Under the pieces are notes generated by a model, which worked only from the letters and a program-made list of their open reading frames with translations, had not been told where the DNA came from and did not search any database. Below are positions 53,024-61,870 of a stretch of 64,000 nt of DNA, in pieces. The position numbers and the translations under genes were made by a program. The stretch is from Candidatus Woesearchaeota archaeon. GTDB lineage: Archaea; Nanobdellota; Nanobdellia; Woesearchaeales; JACPIF01. The first letter of the stretch is position 1. Every line of letters begins with the position of its first letter. The stretch is taken from contig JACPIF010000004.1 in NCBI GenBank assembly GCA_016188215.1, positions 1-64,000 on the forward strand, read 5' to 3'.

Positions 53024-55609
53024 CTATTTCTGTATCTTAGCCAGAACTTTCTTGTGCAGCCGTTTGATGAACTCGTGCCTGTCTTCAATCTTAAGAATGT
53101 CGGTATAGCCCTGCGCAACAAGGTTGAAGGCGAATGGGGAGGGTGTTGAGGTATGGATCTCCTTAACTTTTGCAATTCCCTTCTCAACCTGGCTTATCAC
53201 TAATTCTGAATTCTTGATGTCCATCAAATCTTCAAGCACTTCCCTTCGTGCTTCCCGCAATATAGGGAAATCTTCAGAGATACGCTTGACTGCGCTCAAT
53301 AATATCTGTGAGCTTACCTGCTGCCTGCCGACACGCTTCTGGTGCCCTTTATAGTTCCTTAAAATCATTAGGGAGCGGGCGGCACAATGCCTGAACCTGC
53401 GCTTCAGCACTTCTGTCCGCTCAATGGCCAGCTCTGCAACCTTCCTCAACTCATTTGACTTTAACATGTTGAAAGCTCGCAGCGCCTGCACTTCCCTTGA
53501 AGAAGCGACATAAAATCCGTTATCGCTGATGCCAATTTCCACATCGCGGTGCTGGATCCGCGAGATTGCAAAGGCAACTGCCCTCGCCAACACATCATTT
53601 ACCCTTCTTCCAAACAATGTATGGAAAATATGATAGGTCTGCTTTCCGTCATTAAAGACCTCAATTGTGATAGTCTTGTCAGACGGGACTTCTGAGAAAT
53701 AGAACTGCTCATAGAAATATTCGTAGATTGAGTTTGCAGCGTTATCGTCCACGTACAGGTATTCATGGATAAATTTCAGGATATCGGTCCTGGATCGCTT
53801 CTTGGTGAACATGTCATTCAGGTTTTTCCTCAATCTGTTGATCTCAAGCGCCAGGTCAAATGACAGGGGAAGCATCTCTGAAAACCAGCTTGGGACTGTA
53901 GGCGGCCTGTTTACTGAAACAGCGACCTGCGCCACCATGCCGCGCGCAAACTTAAACTCATAAGTTGCCCCGCCAAGCACGAAGACATCACCAGGTCTCA
54001 GCCGCTCCAGGAAGGCTTCATCAATCTTGCCGATGGACTGCTCGCCGACCTTTACAGTTACAAATGTCTCGTCAGGGATTGTGCCTACATTTGTCATGAA
54101 AATAACACGGCTCATCTTTCCCTTGCGGCCGATCATGCCAGTTTCCTCATCATGCCATATCTTTGCGTAGATATGCCGCTCCTCCAGCGAGATGTGCTTC
54201 CCGGTGAGGTAGTCAATGACTTCCATGAATTCTGCGCGCTCAATGCCTTTGTAGCAGTGGCTCTGCCTTATCATGGTGAAGAGGTCATTTATGTGCATTT
54301 TCTCGGCGATCGACATTGAATATATCTGCTGCGCGAGCACGTCAAGGCAGTTTGTCGGGATATGGATGCGGTCAATCTTCTTTTCAATGGCTGATTTCAG
54401 CAGGACAGCGCATTCAACCAGATCATCGCGGTCAAGGACAAGAATCCTGCCCTTTGCCGTCTCATGCAGCTTGTGCCCCGAGCGACCGATGCGCTGCAGG
54501 CAGCGGGCAACACTTTTCGGGCTGCCCAGCAAAATGACTAGGTCAACATACCCTATGTCTATGCCCAACTCCAGCGAGGTTGATGAAACCACTACTTTCA
54601 GCTTGCCCTGGCGCAGGCGCTCCTCAATGTCATGGCGGTGCTCTTTTGAAAGCGAGCCGTGGTGCGCGCCAATGTTCTCATCGTATTGCTTTGGGAACTT
54701 GTCCTTCAGGTAGTGCACAACACGCTCTGTTGCAGATCGGGTGTTGGTGAAAATCAAGGTAGTGCGATGCTGCCTGATCAGGTCGTCCATTAACTCGTAC
54801 ATCTTTTGGTGCATATCCCCATGCGGCACGTCAACAAGATTATCCACAGGAGACAATACCTTGAGGTCAAGCTTCTTCAGAAACTGCACATCTACTATCC
54901 TGCATTTCCTGTATTTTCCGTTTTCCAGGCCAACCAGGAACTGCGCAATCTCTTCAAGAGGGGAGATGGTTGCAGACAACCCGACGCGGGTCATGCCGGG
55001 AGCAAGGCGCTGCAATCGCTCAAGAGACAGGGAAAGATGGACACCGCGCTTGTTCTCTGCCAATGCATGGATCTCGTCTACAATGCACCAGTCAACTGCC
55101 TTCAAATGCTCTGAGAATTTCCTGGTTGTAAGAAGGATTGCCAAAGATTCTGGGGTTGTAATAAGGATGTGGGGCGGCTTTTTCAGCATCTTTGACTTTT
55201 CAGAAGCTGTAGTGTCTCCTGTTCTGACACCTACCCTGATACCGAGCTTGCTGCCATGCAGCTCTTCCATTTCCTTTAATGGATTGATGAGGTTTACAGA
55301 AATATCCTGGTTCAATGCCTTTAAAGGAGAAACATATACGCAGTATACTTTGTCCTGCAGGATGCCTTTCTGCGCTGAATCCACCAATTCATTGAGGATG
55401 GAGAGGAATGCGGTCAGAGTTTTTGTCGCTCCGGTCGGTGCACTTACTAGGATATTGCTCCTGCTGTGTATCTCCATGACTCCATAGAGCTGCGGCAGGG
55501 AGAAGCTCTTGAACCTTGAGAAGAACCATTTCTTCACCAAGGGGTTCAGCATCCCCAACAATTCCTTTTCTGTGTTCTGCTGCTCCTTGTATTCCATGGT
55601 TTGTGACAA
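53024..55609 (-). CDS. lhr: Lhr-like superfamily 2 helicase
   Basis: The 861-residue DNA helicase/repair protein has Walker A SAPTGATKTLTAF (the usual GSGKT is GATKT here), motif Ia VSPLKALNQD, DEIH box WCIVDEIHALAENKRG, SAT motif GLSATISP, and motif VI QRIGRSGH. The winged-helix and Lhr-core C-terminal domain follow (residues about 430-861). Length matches the Lhr-Core group. The start is the ATG at 55609. Confidence 0.93.
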   Translation of the reverse strand: MSQTMEYKEQQNTEKELLGMLNPLVKKWFFSRFKSFSLPQLYGVMEIHSRSNILVSAPTGATKTLTAFLSILNELVDSAQKGILQDKVYCVYVSPLKALNQDISVNLINPLKEMEELHGSKLGIRVGVRTGDTTASEKSKMLKKPPHILITTPESLAILLTTRKFSEHLKAVDWCIVDEIHALAENKRGVHLSLSLERLQRLAPGMTRVGLSATISPLEEIAQFLVGLENGKYRKCRIVDVQFLKKLDLKVLSPVDNLVDVPHGDMHQKMYELMDDLIRQHRTTLIFTNTRSATERVVHYLKDKFPKQYDENIGAHHGSLSKEHRHDIEERLRQGKLKVVVSSTSLELGIDIGYVDLVILLGSPKSVARCLQRIGRSGHKLHETAKGRILVLDRDDLVECAVLLKSAIEKKIDRIHIPTNCLDVLAQQIYSMSIAEKMHINDLFTMIRQSHCYKGIERAEFMEVIDYLTGKHISLEERHIYAKIWHDEETGMIGRKGKMSRVIFMTNVGTIPDETFVTVKVGEQSIGKIDEAFLERLRPGDVFVLGGATYEFKFARGMVAQVAVSVNRPPTVPSWFSEMLPLSFDLALEINRLRKNLNDMFTKKRSRTDILKFIHEYLYVDDNAANSIYEYFYEQFYFSEVPSDKTITIEVFNDGKQTYHIFHTLFGRRVNDVLARAVAFAISRIQHRDVEIGISDNGFYVASSREVQALRAFNMLKSNELRKVAELAIERTEVLKRRFRHCAARSLMILRNYKGHQKRVGRQQVSSQILLSAVKRISEDFPILREARREVLEDLMDIKNSELVISQVEKGIAKVKEIHTSTPSPFAFNLVAQGYTDILKIEDRHEFIKRLHKKVLAKIQK

Positions 55610-55730
55610 AGCCTGCCCCTTTAAAAGGATTGCGAACAGCTGGAAATATGCTTAGACTGGTATTTGAAGAAAGCTTTAAATAACATCGTCGATATAGGTT
55701 CTGGGGCTTTGATTAGTGCAGGTGTTTTTA

Positions 55731-55877
55731 ATGGTTGAGACCGATCCCCACAGAGACCATATCGGCATTATTGTAGACACGCCGCTGTACTGCTACCGGT
55801 GCCAGGTCAGGATGAAGCAGCTGTCTGCTGCACGGTGGAGATGCACAAGCTGCGGATCTGAGTACGAGGAGAAGTAG
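55731..55877 (+). CDS. Small zinc-ribbon protein (48 aa)
   Basis: The frame reads MVETDPHRDHIGIIVDTPLYC with CYRC (about residues 21-24) and CTSC (about 38-41). It resembles rubredoxin-like or ribosome-linked zinc ribbons of archaea. A CTTTAAATAA box lies at about 55674-55684. In-frame GTGs at 55716 and 55722 are possible starts nearer to the promoter. Confidence 0.6.
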   Translation: MVETDPHRDHIGIIVDTPLYCYRCQVRMKQLSAARWRCTSCGSEYEEK

Positions 55878-55961
55878 CGAAATTTACTTCTTTTCAGTTT
55901 TATTTATGTGTTTATCTACATCTTATGTAAGTTTAAAAGATTAATAATACGGCAAAGAGGC

Positions 55962-55987
55962 ACAATCTATTGTGGACAATAGATTGT
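55962..55987. repeat. 12-base perfect inverted repeat
   Basis: ACAATCTATTGT, GG and ACAATAGATTGT form a perfect 12-bp hairpin. It lies 85 bases after the stop of the zinc-ribbon gene and may be a terminator or protein site. Confidence 0.6.
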
Positions 55988-56058
55988 AGGATATTCTTTG
56001 TAAATTATAGAAAATTATAGAAAATTTTGAAAAACCATCAAATTGTCAAAATTCTCTA

Positions 56059-56108
56059 AGAGAACTTTGAATGAAAATGATAAATTAGGGGATTATTCAA
56101 AGTTCTCT
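56059..56108. repeat. 14-base perfect inverted repeat
   Basis: AGAGAACTTTGAAT (56059-56072) and ATTCAAAGTTCTCT (56095-56108) are exact complements with a 22-base AT-rich loop. It is larger than expected by chance; it might be an element end or a regulator site. Confidence 0.6.
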
Positions 56109-56222
56109 ATATGTTATTAACAGCCATATGTATTCTAGAAACATACATTATATCTAAACTTAGAATTTTTACGCAATCTTTATAAACATCATACTATCCC
56201 CAGTCGATGGCTAGCAACAGCC

Positions 56223-56251
56223 GTTCTAGCGCCGCAAGGCGCGAACATGTC
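56223..56251 (-). repeat. Three-hairpin element, fragment copy 8
   Basis: GTTC-TA-GCGCC-GCAA-GGCGC-GAAC is a hairpin and is followed by ATGTC, matching the GC-hairpin and CAACATGTC linker of copy 2. It breaks off at the start of the central stem. Confidence 0.4.
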
Positions 56252-56302
56252 AAATTTCAAACTTTAGGGTAGATAAACTTAAAGATAAACTAACAATTTG
56301 CA

Positions 56303-56400
56303 AGGGAGCAACGAGATAAATCTCGTTGCACTGTGCGAGGTCCCCGAACCGCAATTTACAGCAAGCATCGGGGACATATTTGGGCGCGCATTTCGCGCTA
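56303..56400 (+). repeat. Three-hairpin element, copy 6
   Basis: Hairpin GCAACGAGAT-AA-ATCTCGTTGC (56308-56329), ACTGTGCGAG, central stem GTCCCCGA (56340-56347) with TCGGGGAC (56368-56375), ATATTTGG and GC hairpin GCGCG-CATTT-CGCGC (56384-56398). The loop has TTACAGCAAGCA near the 3' arm. The flanks match copy 3 in the same direction. Confidence 0.82.
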
Positions 56401-56446
56401 GTTTCCAACTAGTAAAAGTGAATAACAAAAACAACTAAACTAAAAA

Positions 56447-57115
56447 ATGGCAACAATCTATGATGTACCGGCGCAGGAGCTCGTTGAGAAGGCAGCTGAA
56501 AAGCTGAAATCTGTGAATGAGATACAGCCGCCTGCGTGGGCGCCGTTCGTCAAGACAGGACATTCCAAAGAAAGGCCGCCTGCGCGGGATGACTGGTGGC
56601 ATGTGCGGGCTGCGGCAGTGCTGCGGGTAGTCTATCGGCTGGGCCCTGTCGGCGTGTCAAAGCTGCGCGTCAAGTACGGCGGCAGGAAAAACAGGGGAGC
56701 AGCTGGCGAGCACACTTACAGCGGCTCCGGCAATATCCTCAGGAAAATCCTGCAGCAGCTTGAGAAAGCCGGGCTGGTGAAGCAGGTCACCAAGGATGTC
56801 CACAAGGGAAGAATCATAACTCCAAAAGGAAAATCATTGCTTGACAAGACAGCTACTGAAATAATTGCAGGATCAGCCAAACCAGTGCAGAAGACTGAGG
56901 CAAGCGCAGCTGCAGAGCAAAAGCCGAAGCATGAAAAGAAGGCTGAGAAACTGGAAGAGAAAGCTGAGAACCTGGAAAAACAAAGTTTTTCTGGCGCCAG
57001 AAATGCGCGCATTTCTGAGCGAGCCGAAAAGACTGAAAAGGCAGAGAAAACCGCTGAAAAGACGGAGAAAAACGTTGGGAAGGCTGAGGTTGCGGCAGAA
57101 CATGTCGGAGCTTGA
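56447..57115 (+). CDS. rps19e: Ribosomal protein eS19 with charged C-terminal extension
   Basis: Residues 1-145 are archaeal S19e ([70 protein letters not shown]). A further 75 residues are Lys/Glu/Ala-rich coiled coil ([14 protein letters not shown]...), not usual in the family. The 3' end overlaps the PDCD5 gene by 14 bases. Confidence 0.94.
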   Translation: MATIYDVPAQELVEKAAEKLKSVNEIQPPAWAPFVKTGHSKERPPARDDWWHVRAAAVLRVVYRLGPVGVSKLRVKYGGRKNRGAAGEHTYSGSGNILRKILQQLEKAGLVKQVTKDVHKGRIITPKGKSLLDKTATEIIAGSAKPVQKTEASAAAEQKPKHEKKAEKLEEKAENLEKQSFSGARNARISERAEKTEKAEKTAEKTEKNVGKAEVAAEHVGA

Positions 57116-57422
57116 TGAGATCAGGAAGCGAAAGCTGGAAGAATTGATGCGCGCACAGCAGCAACAGCACAATAATGATGAGCAGGAATTTGCGCAGCAG
57201 GTGCAGCAGCTTGAGGCTATTGTCAAGCAGCGGCTGACAAAGGAAGCGGTGCAGCGCTACGGCAATATAAAAGCGGCAAACCCGCAGAAAGCCGTGCAGC
57301 TGCTTGCGGTGCTCGGACAGCTGATACAGGGCGGCAGGATTGATACAATTGACGATGAATTGCTCAAGAAAATACTGATCCGCATGCAGGAGCCCAAGAA
57401 AGATTTCAATATCAGGAAATAA
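57102..57422 (+). CDS. PDCD5-family DNA-binding protein
   Basis: This 106-residue protein ([22 protein letters not shown]) has the core [34 protein letters not shown] and ends FNIRK. The archaeal family often sits between S19e and L39e. ATG 57102 within the end of S19e is the natural start. Confidence 0.93.
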   Translation: MSELDEIRKRKLEELMRAQQQQHNNDEQEFAQQVQQLEAIVKQRLTKEAVQRYGNIKAANPQKAVQLLAVLGQLIQGGRIDTIDDELLKKILIRMQEPKKDFNIRK

Positions 57423-57426
57423 AAAA

Positions 57427-57600
57427 ATGGCACGATACAAGCATCCAAGCAGGAAACAAAGGCTGGTAAAGCTTAACAAGAGAACGAGATGGGCGCCGTT
57501 CTGGACTGTAATGAAGATATACGGCAAAGGAAGAAGGATACATCCCGGAAGGCATACAAAAGTTAAGCGAAGCTGGCGAAGGACCAAGACAAAGGCGTGA
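57427..57600 (+). CDS. rpl39e: Ribosomal protein eL39
   Basis: The 57-residue protein reads MARYKHPSRKQRLVKLNKR, then WAPFWTVMKIYGKGRRIHPGR and a basic end; TRWAPFW and its small size are close to archaeal L39e. It lies between PDCD5 and L31e with 4- and 2-base gaps. Confidence 0.92.
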   Translation: MARYKHPSRKQRLVKLNKRTRWAPFWTVMKIYGKGRRIHPGRHTKVKRSWRRTKTKA

Positions 57601-57602
57601 AC

Positions 57603-58202
57603 ATGGCACTTGAACGAATCTATAATGTCCCTTTGAGGAAGGAATTCATGAAGGCCCCAAGGTACAGGAGGGCGAAGAAAGCAGTCATAGCATTGCGTGA
57701 GTTCCTTGCAAAGCACATGAAGGCTGATATTGATAAGGTTAAGATACAGCAGTATGCAAACTTATTGATATGGAAGCGAGGCATGCAGAGCCCTCCGCAC
57801 CACATCAAGATCAAGGCAGTCAAGCAGGACGATGGAACTGTTATAGCGGAGCTTGTTGGCGCACCCGAGAAAAAGGTTGAGAAACTGGAAGAAAAGACAG
57901 AGAAGGCCGGAAAGGCTGAGGTAGGCGCGCAGCCAGCTGAAAAACAGGAACAGGAGAAACCAAAGCGATTAGGCAAGAAAGCCCTGCAGAAAGAGATGCA
58001 GCAGGTCCAAGGAAAGATTGAAGAGGCTGCAGCTGAGTTGAAAGAGAAGATTGAGGAGCACCAGAAAGAAGCTAAAAAAGTTGAGGGAGAAGAGATTAAA
58101 GAGCTCAAGCACGAGCAGGAAACCGTGAAGAAACACAAGCCCAAAACTCCCAAGCAGCCCAAGACCCAGGAGACTCATCCGACCGGGCCGCAGCACCAGT
58201 GA
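57603..58202 (+). CDS. rpl31e: Ribosomal protein eL31 with long charged extension
   Basis: Residues 1-90 match L31e (MALERIYNVPLRKEFMKAPRYRRAKKAVIALREFLAKHM, LLIWKRGMQSPPHHIKIKA). About 110 more residues are Lys/Glu/Gln-rich (EEKTEKAGKAEV, KEMQQVQGKIEEAAAELKEK), like the S19e tail. ATG 57603 follows the L39e stop by 2 bases. Confidence 0.93.
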   Translation: MALERIYNVPLRKEFMKAPRYRRAKKAVIALREFLAKHMKADIDKVKIQQYANLLIWKRGMQSPPHHIKIKAVKQDDGTVIAELVGAPEKKVEKLEEKTEKAGKAEVGAQPAEKQEQEKPKRLGKKALQKEMQQVQGKIEEAAAELKEKIEEHQKEAKKVEGEEIKELKHEQETVKKHKPKTPKQPKTQETHPTGPQHQ

Positions 58203-58228
58203 ATCCCATTACTATATTCTTATTTAGG

Positions 58229-58942
58229 TTATTTGCTGGACCTTTTCATTGTCTTATAACCATAGTACGAAAGAAGGGCCAATATAATTAAAACAAGCAC
58301 ATATACTACCAACTTCTTTACATTAATTCCACCAGAGCAGTCATAATCATTTCCGCCGCTGCAATCAGGATCACATAACCCGTCTGCTGCTTTATCACAC
58401 ACTCCATCTGCCTGCCCGGACCTGCAATCTGAAGAGCATGCTATATAATTCTCGCCTTTGTCGCATACCCTGTTGCCACAGGTGCAATCGCTTGGACAGG
58501 TGTCTATAGATTCAATGCCTTCGCATACCTTGTTCTCGTTGCACACTGAGAATGAGCTTACGTCCACTTCAAACATTATCTCCCTACCCTTCAGGATTAA
58601 TACGCTTTTTGCGTTTGGGTAGTAAGGGAGAACCAGGTCTACCACAGTTGAGCTTGGCTGACTAGCCGCTGCTCCGCCTGGAGCGCGAAAAATCGCGACT
58701 TCTACGTTAAAAGTTGTCTCGTAAAGAACCTCGCCATTAAATGAAGTGATTCTGGCAGTATACAGCTTGCCATCTGTTTTACTCATTGGCTCTGCTGGAA
58801 CAAGCTCTATATTCTTGAGCGTGAATTTTCCTGAGTCAAAGTCAAGGGCAATCGAATACGACACTGTTTCGGCTTTGACCAATGATATCAATGCGAAAAT
58901 TGCTAGCATCACTAAGAAAATTTTCATTTGAGTTTTCCCCAT
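58229..58942 (-). CDS. Secreted Cys-rich protein with C-terminal membrane anchor
   Basis: The 237-residue protein has a signal peptide (MKIFLVMLAIFALISLVKAE), a beta-rich domain, two Cys-rich motifs (CEGIESIDTCPSDCTCGNRVC, CDKGENYIACSSDC), and a C-terminal helix (KLVVYVLVLIILALLSYYGY) with a basic tail. The Cys motif recurs in the lipoprotein at 11633. GGAGATGA precedes the ATG. It is the last gene of the surface-protease locus. Confidence 0.72.
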   Translation of the reverse strand: MGKTQMKIFLVMLAIFALISLVKAETVSYSIALDFDSGKFTLKNIELVPAEPMSKTDGKLYTARITSFNGEVLYETTFNVEVAIFRAPGGAAASQPSSTVVDLVLPYYPNAKSVLILKGREIMFEVDVSSFSVCNENKVCEGIESIDTCPSDCTCGNRVCDKGENYIACSSDCRSGQADGVCDKAADGLCDPDCSGGNDYDCSGGINVKKLVVYVLVLIILALLSYYGYKTMKRSSK

Positions 58943-58960
58943 TTTATTTTCATCTCCTTT

Positions 58961-61870
58961 TTATCCCGCGTCTCCACAAAATCTGCGGCCCCTGGTTCCC
59001 TGTGGTTCAATCCCGCTGGGAGATTCGTTAGTGCAACTCGTTGAAGAGAGTCTGGCTGTAATATTTATATCCTCTGATTTCATAATAAAAGAGCAGGTTT
59101 GATTCATTGGATTCTCACACGGGCTTGCCATCCAGCGGAAAAACCTTGAGCCGTCAAAAGCTTCGGCCTTTATCGAGAACCTTGATGATTCTGGCCAATT
59201 TGTTTTTCCCATCTTGCAGTTATAGCCGCAGATTTCCTTCTCCAGAGTAGAGTTGTATAATATGAACTTGCCGTCGCCAGTACCCTCTTTTGTTACGGTT
59301 ACTGTAAATGTCCTGGGCTTATTTAGCTCAACTTTCAGCCCTGGGCCTGGCGCGTGGGTTGCAGTGAAAGCATCAATCTTCTTCTGGATCTCGCGCTCGT
59401 TCACCGGCCCGAAATCAATCCCAAGGTCTACGCTGACCATCAAAGATAGTTTTGCAGGCCGTATGTTCTTATGCACAAATGCGCAGCCGCCATCACTCCA
59501 GTCGCTTCCGTCAGGGAACAGGCCGAGCGCAGGATAGCTTGCCACGGGATGCTTGTAATATGTTGTTCCAGGCATATCTTTAATGCCGGTGAAGTAATGC
59601 ACTCCGCGGACACCTTCAAGGTCGCCCCATTTCCTTTTGGCTTCTTCCACGTTAGTGGCGCAGTTCGGCAAGTCATAGTATTGCATATAATCATTCCCAC
59701 CATATTCCACGTATTCGTCCCCAAGGCTGCCTATTGCATGGCCGAGCTCATGAACCAGTGTCCTTCCTACAAATTCCTGCCCTCTTATAGGATCCTGCAA
59801 TGAAAGAAATACTTTTCCCCCAGAAGCGTCTGAAGTTGGGAAGTTGGCAAAAGACCTGAATAGCTCCACTGATGAGACTATGACAGTGTCCCTGCTGCAT
59901 GTCCTGACAAACCTCTCGTAATCGTCATAATCGGGGACAGTAAGATTGCCCACGCCTTCAAACCCTGAAGGCTCCTCGTGATGCTTATAGTCCGGAGCCA
60001 AGACCATCCAAACATTAAATTTCTGCTTGTTTTCCTTGAACGGAGAAAGGCTGAACACGCCAAGCTTATTTTGCGATATGCTTTCAAAATCCATGAGCAG
60101 GTTTATTCCCTCCTTCAGCACATTGTAATCCTTAAAACCATCGCCTACAAAGACTATGTCCAGCTTGTCTTTCGGATCGCCATTGACCCAGACTGGCTTG
60201 CAGGCTGGCTCGCCTATGCATTTGCGCACCTGTGAATTGCATGTCCTTCCTTCTCCGCAGTCACTGTCGGAACAGCAGTCAAATTTCTGGCATTTGTGAT
60301 TGTTGACAGTGCCGCATGCGCATTGCACTGGAACGCAGCCCTGTTCAGAGCATGCCTTGTCATTCGGGCATTCTGAATCGCCACTGCAGCCTGCAGTGAA
60401 TTTTGCAATCACTGAATGAGCATTCTGAATCTTAATAGTGCATTCATTCTGAGTGCCGGCGCACGAGCCGCTCCAGCTTTCAAATAACCATCCCTTTGCA
60501 GGCTCAGCTATTAGCCTGACTGTATCTCCAGGAGCATACATCGCAGAGCAATTGTTTCCGCAATCAATCCTGCCGTCTGCAGTCTCCACCCTGCCATTCC
60601 CGACTGTCCCTGCTGAAAGCCTTGGCTCATGGCCCCCCAGCTTGCCGAAAGATATGCGCATCATCCCCCTTTCAGTATTGTATACCACCCAGAGAACAAT
60701 GTCGCCATAAGCTTCGTCAATCGGGCCGGATGCGCCAACTTTATTCCAGTTTTCCAGCACCAACTTCCTCGTCCTTCCATCGGGAAACATGCCCCAGATG
60801 TTCCAGTCAATCGGTACAATCGGAAGGACTTTCCATGTGCCGGAAGAGCTGCTGTACTGCCATGTGGCATTTGGATACAGGATAAGTTTTGTAGGAGGAA
60901 CTTTCAATCTTACAGCTTCATCCCATGCATTCACTGAAGAGCCGCCCTTGGCAGAAGACAGCTCCATCGTGTATATGCGCCAGATGCCGAAAAGGTTGGC
61001 ATCAAGGAGATTCTCTTTCTGGGGCTCGTCAGAAGTGTCATTGAGCACTTTCAGGATTTCATCCTTTACCTTGTCTATGGTTTCATTCTCGGTAAGGTTG
61101 CTGGCGGCTGTTTGATTTATTGGAGCGATTGGAGTGAGGTTTATGCTGGTGGCATTATCCGCCCCTATCTTTGGCTCGCCGGTTATGTTGCTCACATTAA
61201 GGATTGTTATTGGGATATCCTCAGGAGCGCTCTCATTCGGGGGGCTTATGATGATTAACTTTGTTATGTTTTCAATGTCAGTCTCATTGCTGCCATTCAG
61301 GATCATCTTGATAAACCCGGGACCAATCATTGTCCCGTTGAAGCCAGGGCCAATCTCAACTTTTATGTATCCCGGGCCAATAGTTACATTCAAGCCAGGG
61401 CCGAGCTCAGGCGCCACAAATCCCGGGCCAATGGTTGCCTTCTTGTACCCTTCGCCAATCTCAGGCCTTGTGTAATTATCTGTAGTTGGTGCCACAAATC
61501 CCGGGCCAACCGTAGCTTTCTCATAGCCGGGGCCAATGGTTGCATTAACGTACCCCGCGCCGATAGTAGGCGATGTGTAATTGCCATCAGATTTTGGGGC
61601 TATGTAGCCTTCGCCTGCAGTAGGAGACTTATAGCTGTTGTCTGAAGTGGGTGATGTGTAACTATTGTCTGAAGTTGGGGATTTATAGCTGCTGTCTGAG
61701 GTCGGTGAAATATAACTGCCGTCTGAAGCAGGCGAGCTGTAGGATGAGGTCTCGTTGGCAGTTGCGTAGCCAGTCAATGACGGCGGGGCAAGCAGAACGA
61801 TGAGGACCAGCAGGAAAGCAGGTATACAAATATTCCACGCGTCTGAAGTTATGATTTTATGGATATTCAT
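58961..61870 (-). CDS. Large secreted M64-type metalloprotease with repeats
   Basis: The 969-residue surface protein has a signal or anchor helix (residues about 15-38), then a Ser/Tyr/Pro repeat (SDNSYTSPT) and a Gly/Pro repeat (ATIGPGYxxAT). A beta domain follows (about 290-425), an InlB-like B-repeat, a Cys-rich segment, and the M64 peptidase with LVHELGHAIGSLGDEYVEYGG (HExGHxxxxLxDEY). A second B-repeat ends the protein. M64 is the IgA-peptidase family. The start overlaps the upstream gene by 4 bases. Confidence 0.85.
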   Translation of the reverse strand: MNIHKIITSDAWNICIPAFLLVLIVLLAPPSLTGYATANETSSYSSPASDGSYISPTSDSSYKSPTSDNSYTSPTSDNSYKSPTAGEGYIAPKSDGNYTSPTIGAGYVNATIGPGYEKATVGPGFVAPTTDNYTRPEIGEGYKKATIGPGFVAPELGPGLNVTIGPGYIKVEIGPGFNGTMIGPGFIKMILNGSNETDIENITKLIIISPPNESAPEDIPITILNVSNITGEPKIGADNATSINLTPIAPINQTAASNLTENETIDKVKDEILKVLNDTSDEPQKENLLDANLFGIWRIYTMELSSAKGGSSVNAWDEAVRLKVPPTKLILYPNATWQYSSSSGTWKVLPIVPIDWNIWGMFPDGRTRKLVLENWNKVGASGPIDEAYGDIVLWVVYNTERGMMRISFGKLGGHEPRLSAGTVGNGRVETADGRIDCGNNCSAMYAPGDTVRLIAEPAKGWLFESWSGSCAGTQNECTIKIQNAHSVIAKFTAGCSGDSECPNDKACSEQGCVPVQCACGTVNNHKCQKFDCCSDSDCGEGRTCNSQVRKCIGEPACKPVWVNGDPKDKLDIVFVGDGFKDYNVLKEGINLLMDFESISQNKLGVFSLSPFKENKQKFNVWMVLAPDYKHHEEPSGFEGVGNLTVPDYDDYERFVRTCSRDTVIVSSVELFRSFANFPTSDASGGKVFLSLQDPIRGQEFVGRTLVHELGHAIGSLGDEYVEYGGNDYMQYYDLPNCATNVEEAKRKWGDLEGVRGVHYFTGIKDMPGTTYYKHPVASYPALGLFPDGSDWSDGGCAFVHKNIRPAKLSLMVSVDLGIDFGPVNEREIQKKIDAFTATHAPGPGLKVELNKPRTFTVTVTKEGTGDGKFILYNSTLEKEICGYNCKMGKTNWPESSRFSIKAEAFDGSRFFRWMASPCENPMNQTCSFIMKSEDINITARLSSTSCTNESPSGIEPQGTRGRRFCGDAG

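Larger units (their letters stand above)
55878..56446. other. 569-base intergenic region before S19e
   Basis: No gene is visible. It contains the inverted repeats at 55962 and 56059, fragment copy 8, repeat copy 6 and an AT-rich promoter zone (TCTTTATAAACATC at about 56179). This is the most structure-rich gap in the window. Confidence 0.6.

Noticed and set aside
4183-56400. CRISPR array
   Set aside because: The repeats are dispersed, variable and structured with no regular spacers; no cas genes are in the window.
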